Assembly (NCBI RefSeq): GCF_900106055.1
Contig: NZ_LT629792.1
Span: forward strand, 1,612,001 to 1,676,000
Reading direction: 5' to 3'
Source: Schaalia radingae
GTDB lineage: Bacteria > Actinomycetota > Actinomycetes > Actinomycetales > Actinomycetaceae
DNA length: 64,000 nucleotides
The notes beneath the pieces were generated by a model. It searched no databases and was not told where the DNA came from. It saw nothing but the letters and a program-made list of their open reading frames with translations. Shown piece after piece: positions 55,839 to 64,000 of the stretch. Numbering within the stretch: position 1 is the stretch's first letter; every line of letters begins with the position of its first letter. The translations under genes and the position numbers were made by a program.

Positions 55839-57347
55839 TCACCGCGTTGAGGAGGATGAGCCTGCTGGGTCGCCCTCGTCGCTGGATGATCCACCCCGGG
55901 CCGCAGCAATTTCGTTGCTGTCACCCTGCGCTCGATCATCGTCAGCGTGAGAATCGTGAGCGTCAGCGTGGCTGCCGCTATGGGAAGTATCCTCGTCTGA
56001 ATCTGACTTGACGGCTTCGTTCTTGTTGTCCTTGATGCCGTCACCGTCTTCGTCATCATCAGAGGCATAGGACTGCGCGACCATCTCATCCAGCATTCCT
56101 GGCGGGCCTCCAGGTCTGTCCTCCTGATCGCGAAGGGCGGGTATGGGGTCATATCCGTGCAGGTAAAGGAACGTTGAGTTCAGGAATGCTGCGATCGGCA
56201 CGCCGAAAAGAGCGCCGGGAATGCCGGCGACCGCGCCGGCACCTGCCACAACCAGCAGGACGGCGACTGGGTGCAGGGATACTGCAGAGGACATGAGCCA
56301 GGGCTGCAGAATATTACCTTCGATCTGCTGGACGGCGAGGATGATCAGCAGCATGAACAGTGCGCGCGCCACACCCTGATCCACCAGGGCAACGAGGACG
56401 GCAATGGTTCCAGACACCAGGGCGCCAACGATCGGGATGAACGAGCCGAAAAAGACAAGCACGGTGATGGGGATCGCCATCGGCACGCCCAGTGCCCACG
56501 CACCGATACCGATACCGATTGCATCAATTGCGGCAACTTTGATCTGCGTGCGCACGTATGCCGACAGGGTGACCCATCCGCGGATCGCTGATTCGTGGAC
56601 CGGGCGGCGCGCTGGCGCCGGGAACAGGCGCACCACCCACAGCCAGATCCGCCTGCCTTCGCGCATGAAGAAGAACAGGCAGAACAACATAATGAGGGAT
56701 CCGGTTAGAACTGACGCAAGAGAGCTCGTCAGGCTCAGTGCGCCTGTTGCGAGGGCCGAGGAGTGTGCGCTCAAGAACTGGGTGACTTCTGTGCGGATTG
56801 TCTCGATGCCCTGTTCAATGGTGGCCGTCTCAAGTCCGAACGGGCCGTTAGATACCCATTCGACCGCTTTATCGAGGCCTTGGGAGGCTTTGGAGACAAG
56901 GGATGGGACCTGCCGGATGAGTTGTCCGGCGGCTCCAGCGATGATTGTCACGACGACGAGGAGGGCGACGACCAATCCGGTGGCAGCTGCGGCTGTCTGC
57001 GGAAGGCGAACCTTGACGTGCAGGAAGCGCACCAGCGGCTCCAGCAGGACTGTCAGAAGGACGGCAATCGCAACCGGAAAGACAATCAGGGACAGTTGGA
57101 CCGCTCCCCACGCCACGACGGCAACGGCAGCGATAATGATCAGGAGGCGCCACGACCATGCTGCAGCCACACGCACAGACCATGTCACGCCCTCGCTTGC
57201 GTCACGAGACCGAGGCGAGACATCAGGCTCATGGAAGCTCACGACTTCGTCGTGGTCGCGAGACGATGAATGGGAGCGGCGTCGTGGCCATTTGCCCATC
57301 CAGTTATTCAGCCGTTCGGTATACCGCGTGTCGTGGCTTTGCGCCAT
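55839..57347 (-). CDS. AI-2E/PerM-family membrane transporter
   Basis: A 502-aa membrane protein of the AI-2E transporter (UPF0118) family. Hydrophobic segments include LLIIIAAVAVVAWGAVQLSL and IMLFCLFFFMR. The family motif region ITVLVFFGSFIPIVGALVSG and IEGNILQPWLMS follow. A very acidic, Asp/Ser/His-rich tail of about 90 residues ends it, longer than usual. GAGGA precedes ATG 57347. Substrate is unknown; members export small molecules or ions. Confidence 0.88.
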   Translation of the reverse strand: MAQSHDTRYTERLNNWMGKWPRRRSHSSSRDHDEVVSFHEPDVSPRSRDASEGVTWSVRVAAAWSWRLLIIIAAVAVVAWGAVQLSLIVFPVAIAVLLTVLLEPLVRFLHVKVRLPQTAAAATGLVVALLVVVTIIAGAAGQLIRQVPSLVSKASQGLDKAVEWVSNGPFGLETATIEQGIETIRTEVTQFLSAHSSALATGALSLTSSLASVLTGSLIMLFCLFFFMREGRRIWLWVVRLFPAPARRPVHESAIRGWVTLSAYVRTQIKVAAIDAIGIGIGAWALGVPMAIPITVLVFFGSFIPIVGALVSGTIAVLVALVDQGVARALFMLLIILAVQQIEGNILQPWLMSSAVSLHPVAVLLVVAGAGAVAGIPGALFGVPIAAFLNSTFLYLHGYDPIPALRDQEDRPGGPPGMLDEMVAQSYASDDDEDGDGIKDNKNEAVKSDSDEDTSHSGSHADAHDSHADDDRAQGDSNEIAAARGGSSSDEGDPAGSSSSTR

Positions 57348-57533
57348 GGTGATCCTCACTTTCAGTGGAGCGTCAACAGTCAACCTGCATCTGGCTGGCG
57401 CAGTTCGCGTCGCGGGGCGAGCGTGGCCCACCTCGTCAAATATGCACGGTGCCCCTGATCCGAGGCGGCACGTGCCAGTTAGAGACGGTTCTCATCGCGA
57501 GATGTGTGCGAGGACAGCGTGAAGCGCAGGTTA

Positions 57534-57561
57534 AATGTCGCACGATAGTCTACGCGACATT
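57534..57561. promoter_or_regulatory. Inverted repeat between divergent transporter and msrA genes
   Basis: AATGTCGC, 12 bases, GCGACATT: an 8-bp exact inverted repeat 87 bases upstream of msrA and 186 upstream of the transporter. It could be an operator or a leader hairpin. Confidence 0.35.
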
Positions 57562-57648
57562 CATGCTCTCAGCGCAATTAAGGGGAAGCGGGTGGGCATT
57601 TGCGTACGGCAATGAGACAATATCGGCACCAAGAGAAAGCGAGCCACA

Positions 57649-58269
57649 ATGTTTGAGTTCCACAACGCCATCAATGTGCATGATGATCCGAACCGTCACG
57701 TTGTCCTGGGAACTCCGCTGGATATGGAACCTGGAGAGGGCCAGGAGCTGATCTATTTCGCTGCTGGCTGCTACTGGGGAGTCGAAAAGATTTTCTGGGA
57801 AACACCGGGGGTTGTGGCCACTGCCGTCGGCTTCATGGGCGGGCATGCTGATCATCCAACTTACAAGCAGGTGTGTGCCGGCGGAACCGGGCATCTCGAG
57901 ACTGTGCGCGTCGTGTATGACACGTCGAAGATTTCCACCGGCCAGATCATTGCCACGTTTTTTGAAATTCACGATCCCACGCAGGGGGACCGTCAGGGCG
58001 GCGATATTGGCCATCAGTACCATTCGGCGATCTGGACGACCACTGATGAGCAGTACGACCTTGCCGTGCGCACGCGCGAGGCCTACCACGACACAATCAG
58101 TGAGCATGGCTTCGGAGCCATTACCACCCATATTGCGACGGCGGCCGATGGCGGGCAGTTCTGGTTCGCAGAGGATTCCCACCAGGGCTACCTGTTTAAG
58201 AACCCCGATGGTTATCAGTGCCATTCACGCACGGGCTATGCGTGCCCCGTTCTGAAGTCCCGTTCCTGA
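57649..58269 (+). CDS. msrA: Peptide methionine sulfoxide reductase MsrA
   Basis: A 206-aa enzyme reducing Met-S-sulfoxide. The catalytic motif is AAGCYWGVEK with Cys at about 41 and Tyr in place of the more common Phe; GFMGGH, GGTGHLETVRVVYD, FFEIHDPTQ and GGDIGHQYHSAIW follow. The C-terminal CHSRTGYACP supplies candidate resolving cysteines. Followed by a strong terminator. Confidence 0.95.
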   Translation: MFEFHNAINVHDDPNRHVVLGTPLDMEPGEGQELIYFAAGCYWGVEKIFWETPGVVATAVGFMGGHADHPTYKQVCAGGTGHLETVRVVYDTSKISTGQIIATFFEIHDPTQGDRQGGDIGHQYHSAIWTTTDEQYDLAVRTREAYHDTISEHGFGAITTHIATAADGGQFWFAEDSHQGYLFKNPDGYQCHSRTGYACPVLKSRS

Positions 58270-58331
58270 AGCTGGCGCTGCTGCTCGGGTCGCTCTGATC
58301 TCAGCCGAGGTCTCAGTCTTTTAAATCAAAA

Positions 58332-58361
58332 GGGTCCTTGCGGATGTGTCCGCAAGGACCC
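58332..58361 (+). terminator. Hairpin terminator between msrA and FKBP genes
   Basis: GGGTCCTTGCGGA and TCCGCAAGGACCC pair over 13 bases with a TGTG loop; an upstream TTTAAATCAAAA makes it usable for the minus-strand FKBP gene too. Confidence 0.75.
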
Positions 58362-58399
58362 AGTGAATTGAGACGTATCGATGATGCCTCAAGGTGGTG

Positions 58400-58798
58400 C
58401 TAGTGCACTCCCAGAATGTCAGTCACGAAGACCAGGGTGTCTCCACCTTGGATACCTGCCTGCGGTACCCCGTGGTCGCCGTACCCGTATTCTGCCGGAA
58501 TTGACAGCAAGACGCGTGAGCCAACACGCTGCCCGACCAGGCCATCATCCCATCCGCGGATCACCATTCCCACACCGATCTGGAAGCTCAGTGCCTGGCC
58601 TCGGTCATAGGAGTTGTCAAAAACCTGTCCGTTCCACACCTGGCCCAGGTAATGGCACTGAATCGTGTCGCCCGGCTCCACTTCCTGGCCATCACCCGCG
58701 CGCAGCACTTCAATCAGCAGCTCATCGGAGGGCTGTGCATCTGTGAATGCGACAGTCGGCTTGCGTCCAAACTCGCCTTCGACGTGAACGTTTTCCAT
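58400..58798 (-). CDS. FKBP-type peptidyl-prolyl cis-trans isomerase
   Basis: A 132-aa cytoplasmic isomerase, no signal peptide. The FKBP core reads VEPGDTIQCHYLGQVWNGQV, FDNSYDRGQALSFQIGVGMV, IRGWDDGLVGQRVGSRVLLS and IPAEYGYGDHGV, all in order and at the usual spacing. Assists protein folding. It follows the BI-1 gene on the same strand with a 42-base gap. Confidence 0.94.
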   Translation of the reverse strand: MENVHVEGEFGRKPTVAFTDAQPSDELLIEVLRAGDGQEVEPGDTIQCHYLGQVWNGQVFDNSYDRGQALSFQIGVGMVIRGWDDGLVGQRVGSRVLLSIPAEYGYGDHGVPQAGIQGGDTLVFVTDILGVH

Positions 58799-58840
58799 AG
58801 TGCGTTGTCCTTACTGTGACGTGTAATGATGAAAGCGAGT

Positions 58841-59800
58841 CTACTCGCGGAAGTATGACAGGAGGCGCAGAATCTCCAGATACATCCACACGAGAGTCAC
58901 CATCAGCCCGAATGCGCATGTCCAGGCAAACTTTGAAGGAGCCCCCTGCTCGACGGCCACCTTGGCCACCTCGAAATCACCAATCAGGCAAATCGCGCCG
59001 ATGAAGACGCAGAAGACACCGATGAAGACCCCCAGCGGGATTCCCATAACCGTGATGGAGCGCAGTGACGAGTCGAGCACGCCGGTGATGTTGAGCAGGA
59101 ACGACACGATCGAGAAGGTGATGATGCCGAACAGAGAAATCATGGCAAACCTGGCCATCTTCGATGAGTAGCGAACTTTGCCAGACGCATACAGAGCCAG
59201 TGTGACGCCAAAAACGCTCAGAGTACCCACAACCGCCTGAAGGACGATCCCGGGATACACGATTTCCATGACTGATGACACGCCGCCCAGCGCGAGGCCT
59301 TCAGCAGCTGCGTACACCATCGTCAGTCCCGGCTTCGGTGAACGTGAGAACGAAATAATCAAAGCCAGCACGAATCCGACGGCCAGGCCGCCAAACATCA
59401 AACCAAGCCCCATCGACGGGTTGGCACGCGTGACAGCCCATGCTCCGGCAGCTGCGACAAGCAGAATCCCAAAAAGGATTCCGGTCTTGACGATGACATC
59501 GTCGATTGTCAGTCGGCCACGATCCACCGCATCAGCAGACGGCTGGTTGTAACGCTGCTCAAATTCCTCAAACTGGTCCGCCTGCTGAGGGTAACGAGGG
59601 TACCCCTGCTGCGTTGCAGTGCCGGCCGAAGCGCCAGCGCCAGCCTGATGGGCGTAAGGATCAGCGTACTGCTGCGACTGGTAATTGGTATATCCGCTGT
59701 TGCCGGGGGCATACCCTGGCATTCCTGGATAGCCAGCTGGAGTGGTCTGCGCCGAGCGCGTCTCGTCTTTCACCAGCTTCTTCAACACGGGGTTGGACAT
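58841..59800 (-). CDS. Bax inhibitor-1/YccA-family membrane protein
   Basis: A 319-aa protein. About 110 N-terminal residues are Tyr/Gln/Gly/Pro-rich and disordered (YPGMPGYAPGNSGYTNYQSQ), then seven hydrophobic helices follow (ILFGILLVAAAGAWAV, IISLFGIITFSIVSFLLN, FIGVFCVFIGAICLIGDF). A tail with FAWTCAFGLMVTLVWMYLEI ends the actinobacterial YccA-like family. GGAGG lies close to ATG 59800. Role in calcium or stress homeostasis is inferred from relatives. Confidence 0.9.
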   Translation of the reverse strand: MSNPVLKKLVKDETRSAQTTPAGYPGMPGYAPGNSGYTNYQSQQYADPYAHQAGAGASAGTATQQGYPRYPQQADQFEEFEQRYNQPSADAVDRGRLTIDDVIVKTGILFGILLVAAAGAWAVTRANPSMGLGLMFGGLAVGFVLALIISFSRSPKPGLTMVYAAAEGLALGGVSSVMEIVYPGIVLQAVVGTLSVFGVTLALYASGKVRYSSKMARFAMISLFGIITFSIVSFLLNITGVLDSSLRSITVMGIPLGVFIGVFCVFIGAICLIGDFEVAKVAVEQGAPSKFAWTCAFGLMVTLVWMYLEILRLLSYFRE

Positions 59801-60109
59801 TGTGCCTCCTTCTGGCCAGCGCGCCCCGGGAACAGGCGTTGCCGGAAACAGACTGACCCACTACTACCTGTCTTAAGGTTTTCACGTTTGCGGCCCGACC
59901 GCTAGCCCATCGGGGTCTTTCTTATTGAGCCGACAGCGAGATCTGGCGATCCCTTTCGGCGCGCCTCTCGCCCTTCACCAATCCAAGGCCAGCTCTCCAC
60001 AGAAGAGTTTCCGAGTCAGAATTCGCATGGGACTCCCTCGTCAATGAACCTGCCGCGTCCGGCAAAGACCCGGCGAGCATCATTTCTGCCGCTTGCGTGC
60101 CCGACTCCG
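59801..60109. other. Non-coding region between BI-1 gene and tRNA
   Basis: 309 bases upstream of the BI-1 gene and downstream of the tRNA. It contains CCCTCGTCAATGA near 60033-60045, seen elsewhere in the window. No gene or RNA is recognised. Confidence 0.4.
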
Positions 60110-60183
60110 TACCCCCAGTCAGATTCGAACTGACAACACATCGATTTTAAGTCGATTGCCTCTGCCAATTGGGCCATGGGGGC
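60110..60183 (-). tRNA. tRNA-Leu (anticodon UAA), short variable arm
   Basis: On the minus strand GCCCCCA pairs with TGGGGGT; the D arm GCC-CAATTGGCAGA-GGC, anticodon arm ATCGA-CTTAAAA-TCGAT (anticodon TAA) and T arm GTCAG-TTCGAAT-CTGAC follow, with A as discriminator. It is 74 bases, with a 5-base variable region, so it looks like class I although bacterial tRNA-Leu is normally class II. No CCA is encoded. The gene is isolated. Confidence 0.9.
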
Positions 60184-60379
60184 ATGCCAACCTCACAAGC
60201 CTGGCTCATGGCTCGTGACGGCAGCGTGCCTAGTTTACACGCACTTCCGGCCGTCATCCCACACGAGCCGCGCCCACGCCTCGACAACGCATTACCCACA
60301 CATTGCCTGTGCCTTATGATCGAAGGTAGCCACATCTCCATCACAGCGGTTCCTCGTCGCGAAGGAAGGTTCGATACGA

Positions 60380-61801
60380 ATGACTCTCGGCTCGTCTGAA
60401 GAAACTACCTCCACCGGTGGAGCCACACGCGAAAAGCGCAACACGCCTCGAATCCCGTATCGCAGTGATGGGATTGTGCATCGTTCGCGTCACAACTTCC
60501 CCGGTGCGCGACTTCAGCAGCGCCCGCCGATTTTGGTGTCAGCTCTGCCGCGCAAACGAGTTTATGCATCCTCGTCGAACGCGAGTGTGGGGCACCGTAT
60601 TCGCAATGCTTTCCAAGCCATTCCGCGACTCCTCGCTGACGAGACGCGAACCGGTTTGCTGCTCATTGTCGTTGCACTCATCGCTCTCTTCCTGGCAAAT
60701 TCCCCCTGGGAACCGATCTACAGCGCTATTTCGCACTATGAATTTGGCCCTGAATCGCTCGGGCTGCATCTGTCAGTGCACGAATGGGCGGCCGACGGAC
60801 TGCTCACCATCTTCTTCTTCGTTGTCGGCCTGGAGTTGAAGTCAGATTTTGTGACCGGACCGCTGCGTGACATCCGGGAAGCGGCACTGCCCATGTTGGC
60901 GGCCGCTTTCGGCATGGTCGGACCTGCCACCATCTATGTGCTGATCCAAACCATCACTGGTTCCGATCACTTCCACGGGTGGGCCGTGCCAACTGCAACT
61001 GATATTGCCTTCGCGGTGGCACTCCTGGGGATCTTTGGACGAGGCCTCCCACCTGCCGCGAGAACCTTCCTGCTGACTTTGGCAGTCGTCGACGATCTGC
61101 TGGCCATCATCGTCATTGCAGTGTTCTATTCATCTGGCCTGAACTGGCTGGCGCTGGGCGGAGCACTGCTGACGATCGTGGTCTTTGGTTTCCTGGTGCA
61201 GCGCCAGATCACCAAGTGGTGGCTGCTCATACCTTTGGCTGTGGTGGCGTGGGCACTCATGCTAAACTCCGGCGTTCACGCGACGATCGCGGGTGTCTGC
61301 CTGGGCATGGTTGTGCCTGCCAAACGCATCAGGAACCGCCAGCTCACTCACGAGTTTGATGAGAAGCTCAGCCCGTGGTCAGCGGGCCTGGCTCTTCCCG
61401 TTTTCGCATTCTTCGCCGCTGGCGTACCCGTCATGGGTGGCGAGGGTGGCCTGAGCGCAGCGCTGACCGACCCAATCACTATTTCCGTCGCAGTCGCACT
61501 GCCGCTGGGCAAGCTGATCGGCATCTGGGGGTCGGTCGCTATTCTGACGCGCTACACCCGCCTGTGCTTGGGCAACGGAGTGGACCTGCCCGACATTGCC
61601 GCGATCGGCCTGCTGGCCGGCATCGGATTCACGGTCGCGATGCTGGTAGCCGGGCTTGCGTTCCCGGGCGAAACCGAAGTGTTCCACGCTCGCTTCGGCG
61701 TGATTCTCGGTACATTTGCTGCCGCGTTGTTGGGGGCTATTGCCCTGCACCAGCGTACAAGCGTGCGCGCCCGTGGAGCGCACGCATCAAATCAGCGCTG
61801 A
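60380..61801 (+). CDS. nhaA: Na+/H+ antiporter NhaA
   Basis: A 473-aa antiporter of about twelve membrane segments. TIFFFVVGLELKSDF, PTATDIAFAVALLGIFG and TLAVVDDLLAIIVIAVFY, with the paired Asp residues of the ion site, are diagnostic. About 75 basic, Ser/Arg-rich residues precede the first helix, longer than in E. coli. AAGGAAGG lies upstream of ATG 60380. Controls sodium and pH. Confidence 0.94.
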   Translation: MTLGSSEETTSTGGATREKRNTPRIPYRSDGIVHRSRHNFPGARLQQRPPILVSALPRKRVYASSSNASVGHRIRNAFQAIPRLLADETRTGLLLIVVALIALFLANSPWEPIYSAISHYEFGPESLGLHLSVHEWAADGLLTIFFFVVGLELKSDFVTGPLRDIREAALPMLAAAFGMVGPATIYVLIQTITGSDHFHGWAVPTATDIAFAVALLGIFGRGLPPAARTFLLTLAVVDDLLAIIVIAVFYSSGLNWLALGGALLTIVVFGFLVQRQITKWWLLIPLAVVAWALMLNSGVHATIAGVCLGMVVPAKRIRNRQLTHEFDEKLSPWSAGLALPVFAFFAAGVPVMGGEGGLSAALTDPITISVAVALPLGKLIGIWGSVAILTRYTRLCLGNGVDLPDIAAIGLLAGIGFTVAMLVAGLAFPGETEVFHARFGVILGTFAAALLGAIALHQRTSVRARGAHASNQR

Positions 61802-61906
61802 ACGTCCGAGCACGGCGATCCGACGCTGAGCGATCGCGGCACAGACCCAGACTTGGTCAGCACTGCGCGGTTTACGCCGCCGTCGAACTGAACACCTGCT
61901 GAGCGT

Positions 61907-62920
61907 CTACTCCTTCACCTGAGACATGGCGATCCCGTCCAAAATGTCGTGCTCGGACGTCACCCAGCGATCGATTGTGCCGAGTGGTCGCGTACACGCG
62001 ACCACTCGCGCACAAATGCGGGACCAGATCAGTGCGCCGCCGGCGATCACGTCTTCGCGTCCTTTCGGCATGAAGCCGAGGGCGGCTTTCACGTCGACAG
62101 GCTGATCGATCATGAAGCGGATGGCGCGTTCCCCCTCGTCCATCGTGAACACGGCACCGTGGATGCGTTCAGGCATGTAGCGATCCAAGCCCAGCGCCTG
62201 CGCGGCAATAGTCGTCACCGTGCCGGCGACGCCCACCAATGTTCCCACTGCGCCAAAATCAATGACCGAGGCAGCACGATCCAGCTGCTCGTCGATCCAC
62301 CGGGTGGCCTCGGCTTCGGCCTGCGGATCAATCCCCTGCTCAGAGTCACAGTGCGCGAAGAAACGTTCCGTCACTCGCACAGACCCCATGTTGAGCGAGA
62401 TCGCCTGTTCGACGCCTGTTGTGCCGATGACCAGCTCAGTGGAGCCACCACCAATGTCCACCACCAGTGCCGGACGCCTCGCCTGAGAATCCAACGCGCT
62501 CATCGCTCCAGCAAAGGACAAAGCGGCCTCTTCCTCGCCGGGCACCACTTCAGGCTCCACGTTGAGCAGTTCACGCACCCCGTCGACAAAAACATCGCGG
62601 TTCTGCGCATCTCGGCTAGCCGAAGTCGCCACAAAACGCACGGAATCCACATTGTGACGCTTAATAAGCTCCGCGTATTCTCGCACCGCTTCCAGCGTGC
62701 GTTCAATTGCGTCGGGGTCGAGACGCCCTGTCTTATCAACGTTGTAGCCCAGACGAACGATCCGCATCAGGCGCGTGATGTCCCGCATCCGCACAGATCC
62801 CGTATCGTCTCGCTCAACGTCTGCGATCAGGAGCCTGATTGAGTTGGTCCCGCAGTCGATGGCTGCCACACGCCGAGGGTGGCGCAGCTGTTCTGGTTCA
62901 GTCATAGTCACGGCGCTCAT
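61907..62920 (-). CDS. ppx: Exopolyphosphatase / GppA-family phosphatase
   Basis: A 337-aa ASKHA-fold phosphatase. VAAIDCGTNSIRLLIAD, FVATSASRDAQNRDVFVDGV, VVDIGGGSTELVIG and LGMGSVRVTE-like LNMGSVRVTERF are the family motifs. The conserved C-terminus VTSEHDILDGIA is kept. Residues about 304-314 (RVVACTRPLGT) before it come from a palindromic repeat, where relatives have a short helix. Acts on polyphosphate or pppGpp. Last gene of a cluster with DUF501 and ftsB, the usual actinobacterial order. Confidence 0.93.
   Translation of the reverse strand: MSAVTMTEPEQLRHPRRVAAIDCGTNSIRLLIADVERDDTGSVRMRDITRLMRIVRLGYNVDKTGRLDPDAIERTLEAVREYAELIKRHNVDSVRFVATSASRDAQNRDVFVDGVRELLNVEPEVVPGEEEAALSFAGAMSALDSQARRPALVVDIGGGSTELVIGTTGVEQAISLNMGSVRVTERFFAHCDSEQGIDPQAEAEATRWIDEQLDRAASVIDFGAVGTLVGVAGTVTTIAAQALGLDRYMPERIHGAVFTMDEGERAIRFMIDQPVDVKAALGFMPKGREDVIAGGALIWSRICARVVACTRPLGTIDRWVTSEHDILDGIAMSQVKE
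61981..62008. repeat. 28-bp palindromic repeat, copy 15, inside ppx
   Basis: Halves intact, centre GTACAC, with GTGC/GCGCAC flanks. Read in frame near the ppx 3' end as VVACTRPL. It is the rightmost copy seen. Confidence 0.9.
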
Positions 62921-62982
62921 TGTGTCACGTTTGAAGGCGGCGTGGATGCCTCGCTGCAGGCCATCGTATTGTCGCGACTCGT

Positions 62983-63522
62983 CTAGCACATGCAGCGGTC
63001 AGACTGCCACAGATTGCGCTCGGCAAGGATTTCGAGTGCTTTGTCGCCCACCGGGTTGCCTCCGGGGCCTGCGACGAGGGAGTGCGCGACAAGCGCGTGC
63101 AGACATTTCACGCGAGTTGGCATGCCACCGGCAGATACGCCGTCGATCTCCGGCACTTCACCCAGCGTCCGACGAAAAGCGATATAGGAGTTGTGAGCAT
63201 CGCGGTAGTGCCTGGCTGCGTCCTCGTCAATCCTGATCCACTCATTGAGGTCTTCCATCACATGCTCTGCTTCCAGCGTGGAGCATCCACGCACGATCGG
63301 TGGGCACGTAAGGTAGAAAGTCGTCGGGAAAGGCGTACCGTCATCCAGGCGCGGGCGAGTCACGACAACGGTGGGCCGTCCGCACACACATCTGGCGCCG
63401 ATAGAATCCACTCCACGCGGCAAGCGTCCGAGCTGCTCGCGCACCACTTCCAGGTCCTTTTCGGTGGCCGGCGACAGCTCCGGCAACTGCCTTGCGTCAG
63501 TGTCGCTGCCGTGGATGTTCAT
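62983..63522 (-). CDS. DUF501 protein
   Basis: A 179-aa conserved actinobacterial protein. RCVCGRPTVVVTRPRLDDGT and FYLTCP are the DUF501 hallmarks (Cys pair and FPT-FYLTCP), then HNSYIAFRRTL and RVKCLHALVAHSLVAGPG. Function is unknown; it is nearly always between ftsB and ppx. Its ATG overlaps the ftsB stop by four bases. Confidence 0.9.
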   Translation of the reverse strand: MNIHGSDTDARQLPELSPATEKDLEVVREQLGRLPRGVDSIGARCVCGRPTVVVTRPRLDDGTPFPTTFYLTCPPIVRGCSTLEAEHVMEDLNEWIRIDEDAARHYRDAHNSYIAFRRTLGEVPEIDGVSAGGMPTRVKCLHALVAHSLVAGPGGNPVGDKALEILAERNLWQSDRCMC

Positions 63523-64000
63523 TTCTCGTCTCCTGATTGACTGAAGTTCAGTGGAGTCTGGTCTTTGGCGTCGTGGGTTGCTTCTTCAGGGTTGTCCGCA
63601 TCGATGACCGATTGGGCAAGAATCTGAATCCACGGCTTATCCGGGCCTCGTTTGTCGTTTTCCTGCGAGGAGGCATCCTCGTATCCTGGCCCTGGGTCCT
63701 TGACCGTGTACTGGGTTTCTCCCGGCTGGACATATCCGAGGCGTGAGCGGGCCTGCGATGCCACGTACGTCGGGTCCTTCCATAAGTCGAGCTGTTCGTG
63801 AAGCTCGGCGTTGCGTTCCCTGGCCTGTTCGACACGCACCTGCATATCTTTCAGGTCCTGGCTCTGCCTGAACCATTGGTACGCGGAGGGAATGAGTAGG
63901 ACAGCAAGCAGCGCAGCCATGATGCTGATTGCGAGGAATCGGACCGAAATTGTCAGTCCGCCGAAAGAGATGTTGCGCGACGAAGCGTCACTGCGTGCTG
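63519..64000 (-). CDS. FtsB/DivIC-family septum formation initiator, 5' end cut by window edge
   Basis: The open frame continues past base 64000, so the start is not seen; about 160 residues are visible. A membrane helix (FLAISIMAALLAVLLIPSAY) is followed by a coiled coil (VRVEQARERNAELHEQLDLW) and YVASQARSRLGYVQPGETQY, the conserved FtsB-like end, then a long acidic tail. An internal ATG at 63920 would lose half the helix and is unlikely. It recruits cell-division partners at the septum. Confidence 0.9.
   Translation of the reverse strand, partial: ARSDASSRNISFGGLTISVRFLAISIMAALLAVLLIPSAYQWFRQSQDLKDMQVRVEQARERNAELHEQLDLWKDPTYVASQARSRLGYVQPGETQYTVKDPGPGYEDASSQENDKRGPDKPWIQILAQSVIDADNPEEATHDAKDQTPLNFSQSGDEK

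Noticed and set aside
25824..62008. The palindromic repeats as Rho-independent terminators
   Set aside because: Copies lie inside genes, inside the xseA-xseB spacer and upstream of genes, and T-tracts do not follow them in the direction of transcription.
25824..62008. The palindromic repeats as a CRISPR array
   Set aside because: Copies are kilobases apart and scattered among genes, with no regular spacers and no cas genes.

Overview
The window looks like chromosomal DNA of an actinobacterium of the Actinomycetaceae (Schaalia/Actinomyces-like). The GC content is moderately high, dapC, fdxA and typA are clustered, a short cis-prenyltransferase sits beside a hemolysin III gene, and there are LytR-CpsA-Psr ligases and a DUF501/FtsB/Ppx cluster. 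The genus is an inference; no rRNA is present.

Region 1 (1 to about 25.8 kb) is a cell-surface polysaccharide island. It holds a UDP-sugar 6-dehydrogenase, a UDP-HexNAc 2-epimerase, and a separate trio of 3-oxidase, 3-aminotransferase and 3-N-acetyltransferase. Together these match the route to UDP-2,3-diacetamido-uronic acids. The same island has four GT-B glycosyltransferases plus one GT2 with a DUF2304 partner, a Wzx-type flippase, two divergent asparagine-synthetase-like proteins, two membrane O-acyltransferases (one frameshifted), a secreted FG-GAP/C39-protease-like protein with a lipoprotein partner, and two LCP ligases at or just past its right edge. A likely reading is synthesis, amidation or acylation, export and wall attachment of an acidic glycan. 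Base composition is mosaic, with AT-rich DNA around 8.7-10.4 kb.

Region 2 (about 25.8 to 64 kb) is mostly housekeeping: galE, purK-purE, a two-component system, a class III cyclase, maf, dapD, gltA, dapC, fdxA, typA, ychF, ispH, xseA-xseB, a sugar kinase, a cis-prenyltransferase, hemolysin III, greA, an AI-2E-type exporter, msrA, FKBP, a BI-1 protein, tRNA-Leu(UAA), nhaA, ppx, DUF501 and ftsB.

The most striking unexplained signal is a 28-bp palindrome with half-site CGAGTGGTCGC. It occurs 15 times, plus one half copy, between 25.8 and 62.0 kb, and I saw none in the polysaccharide island. Most copies are intergenic. Four lie inside conserved genes (purE, the cyclase, a hexose-phosphate mutarotase and ppx) without breaking the frame, and all three reading frames of the repeat are used. 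A second signal is a set of DnaA-box-like sequences in a 0.6 kb gap between convergent dapD and gltA.
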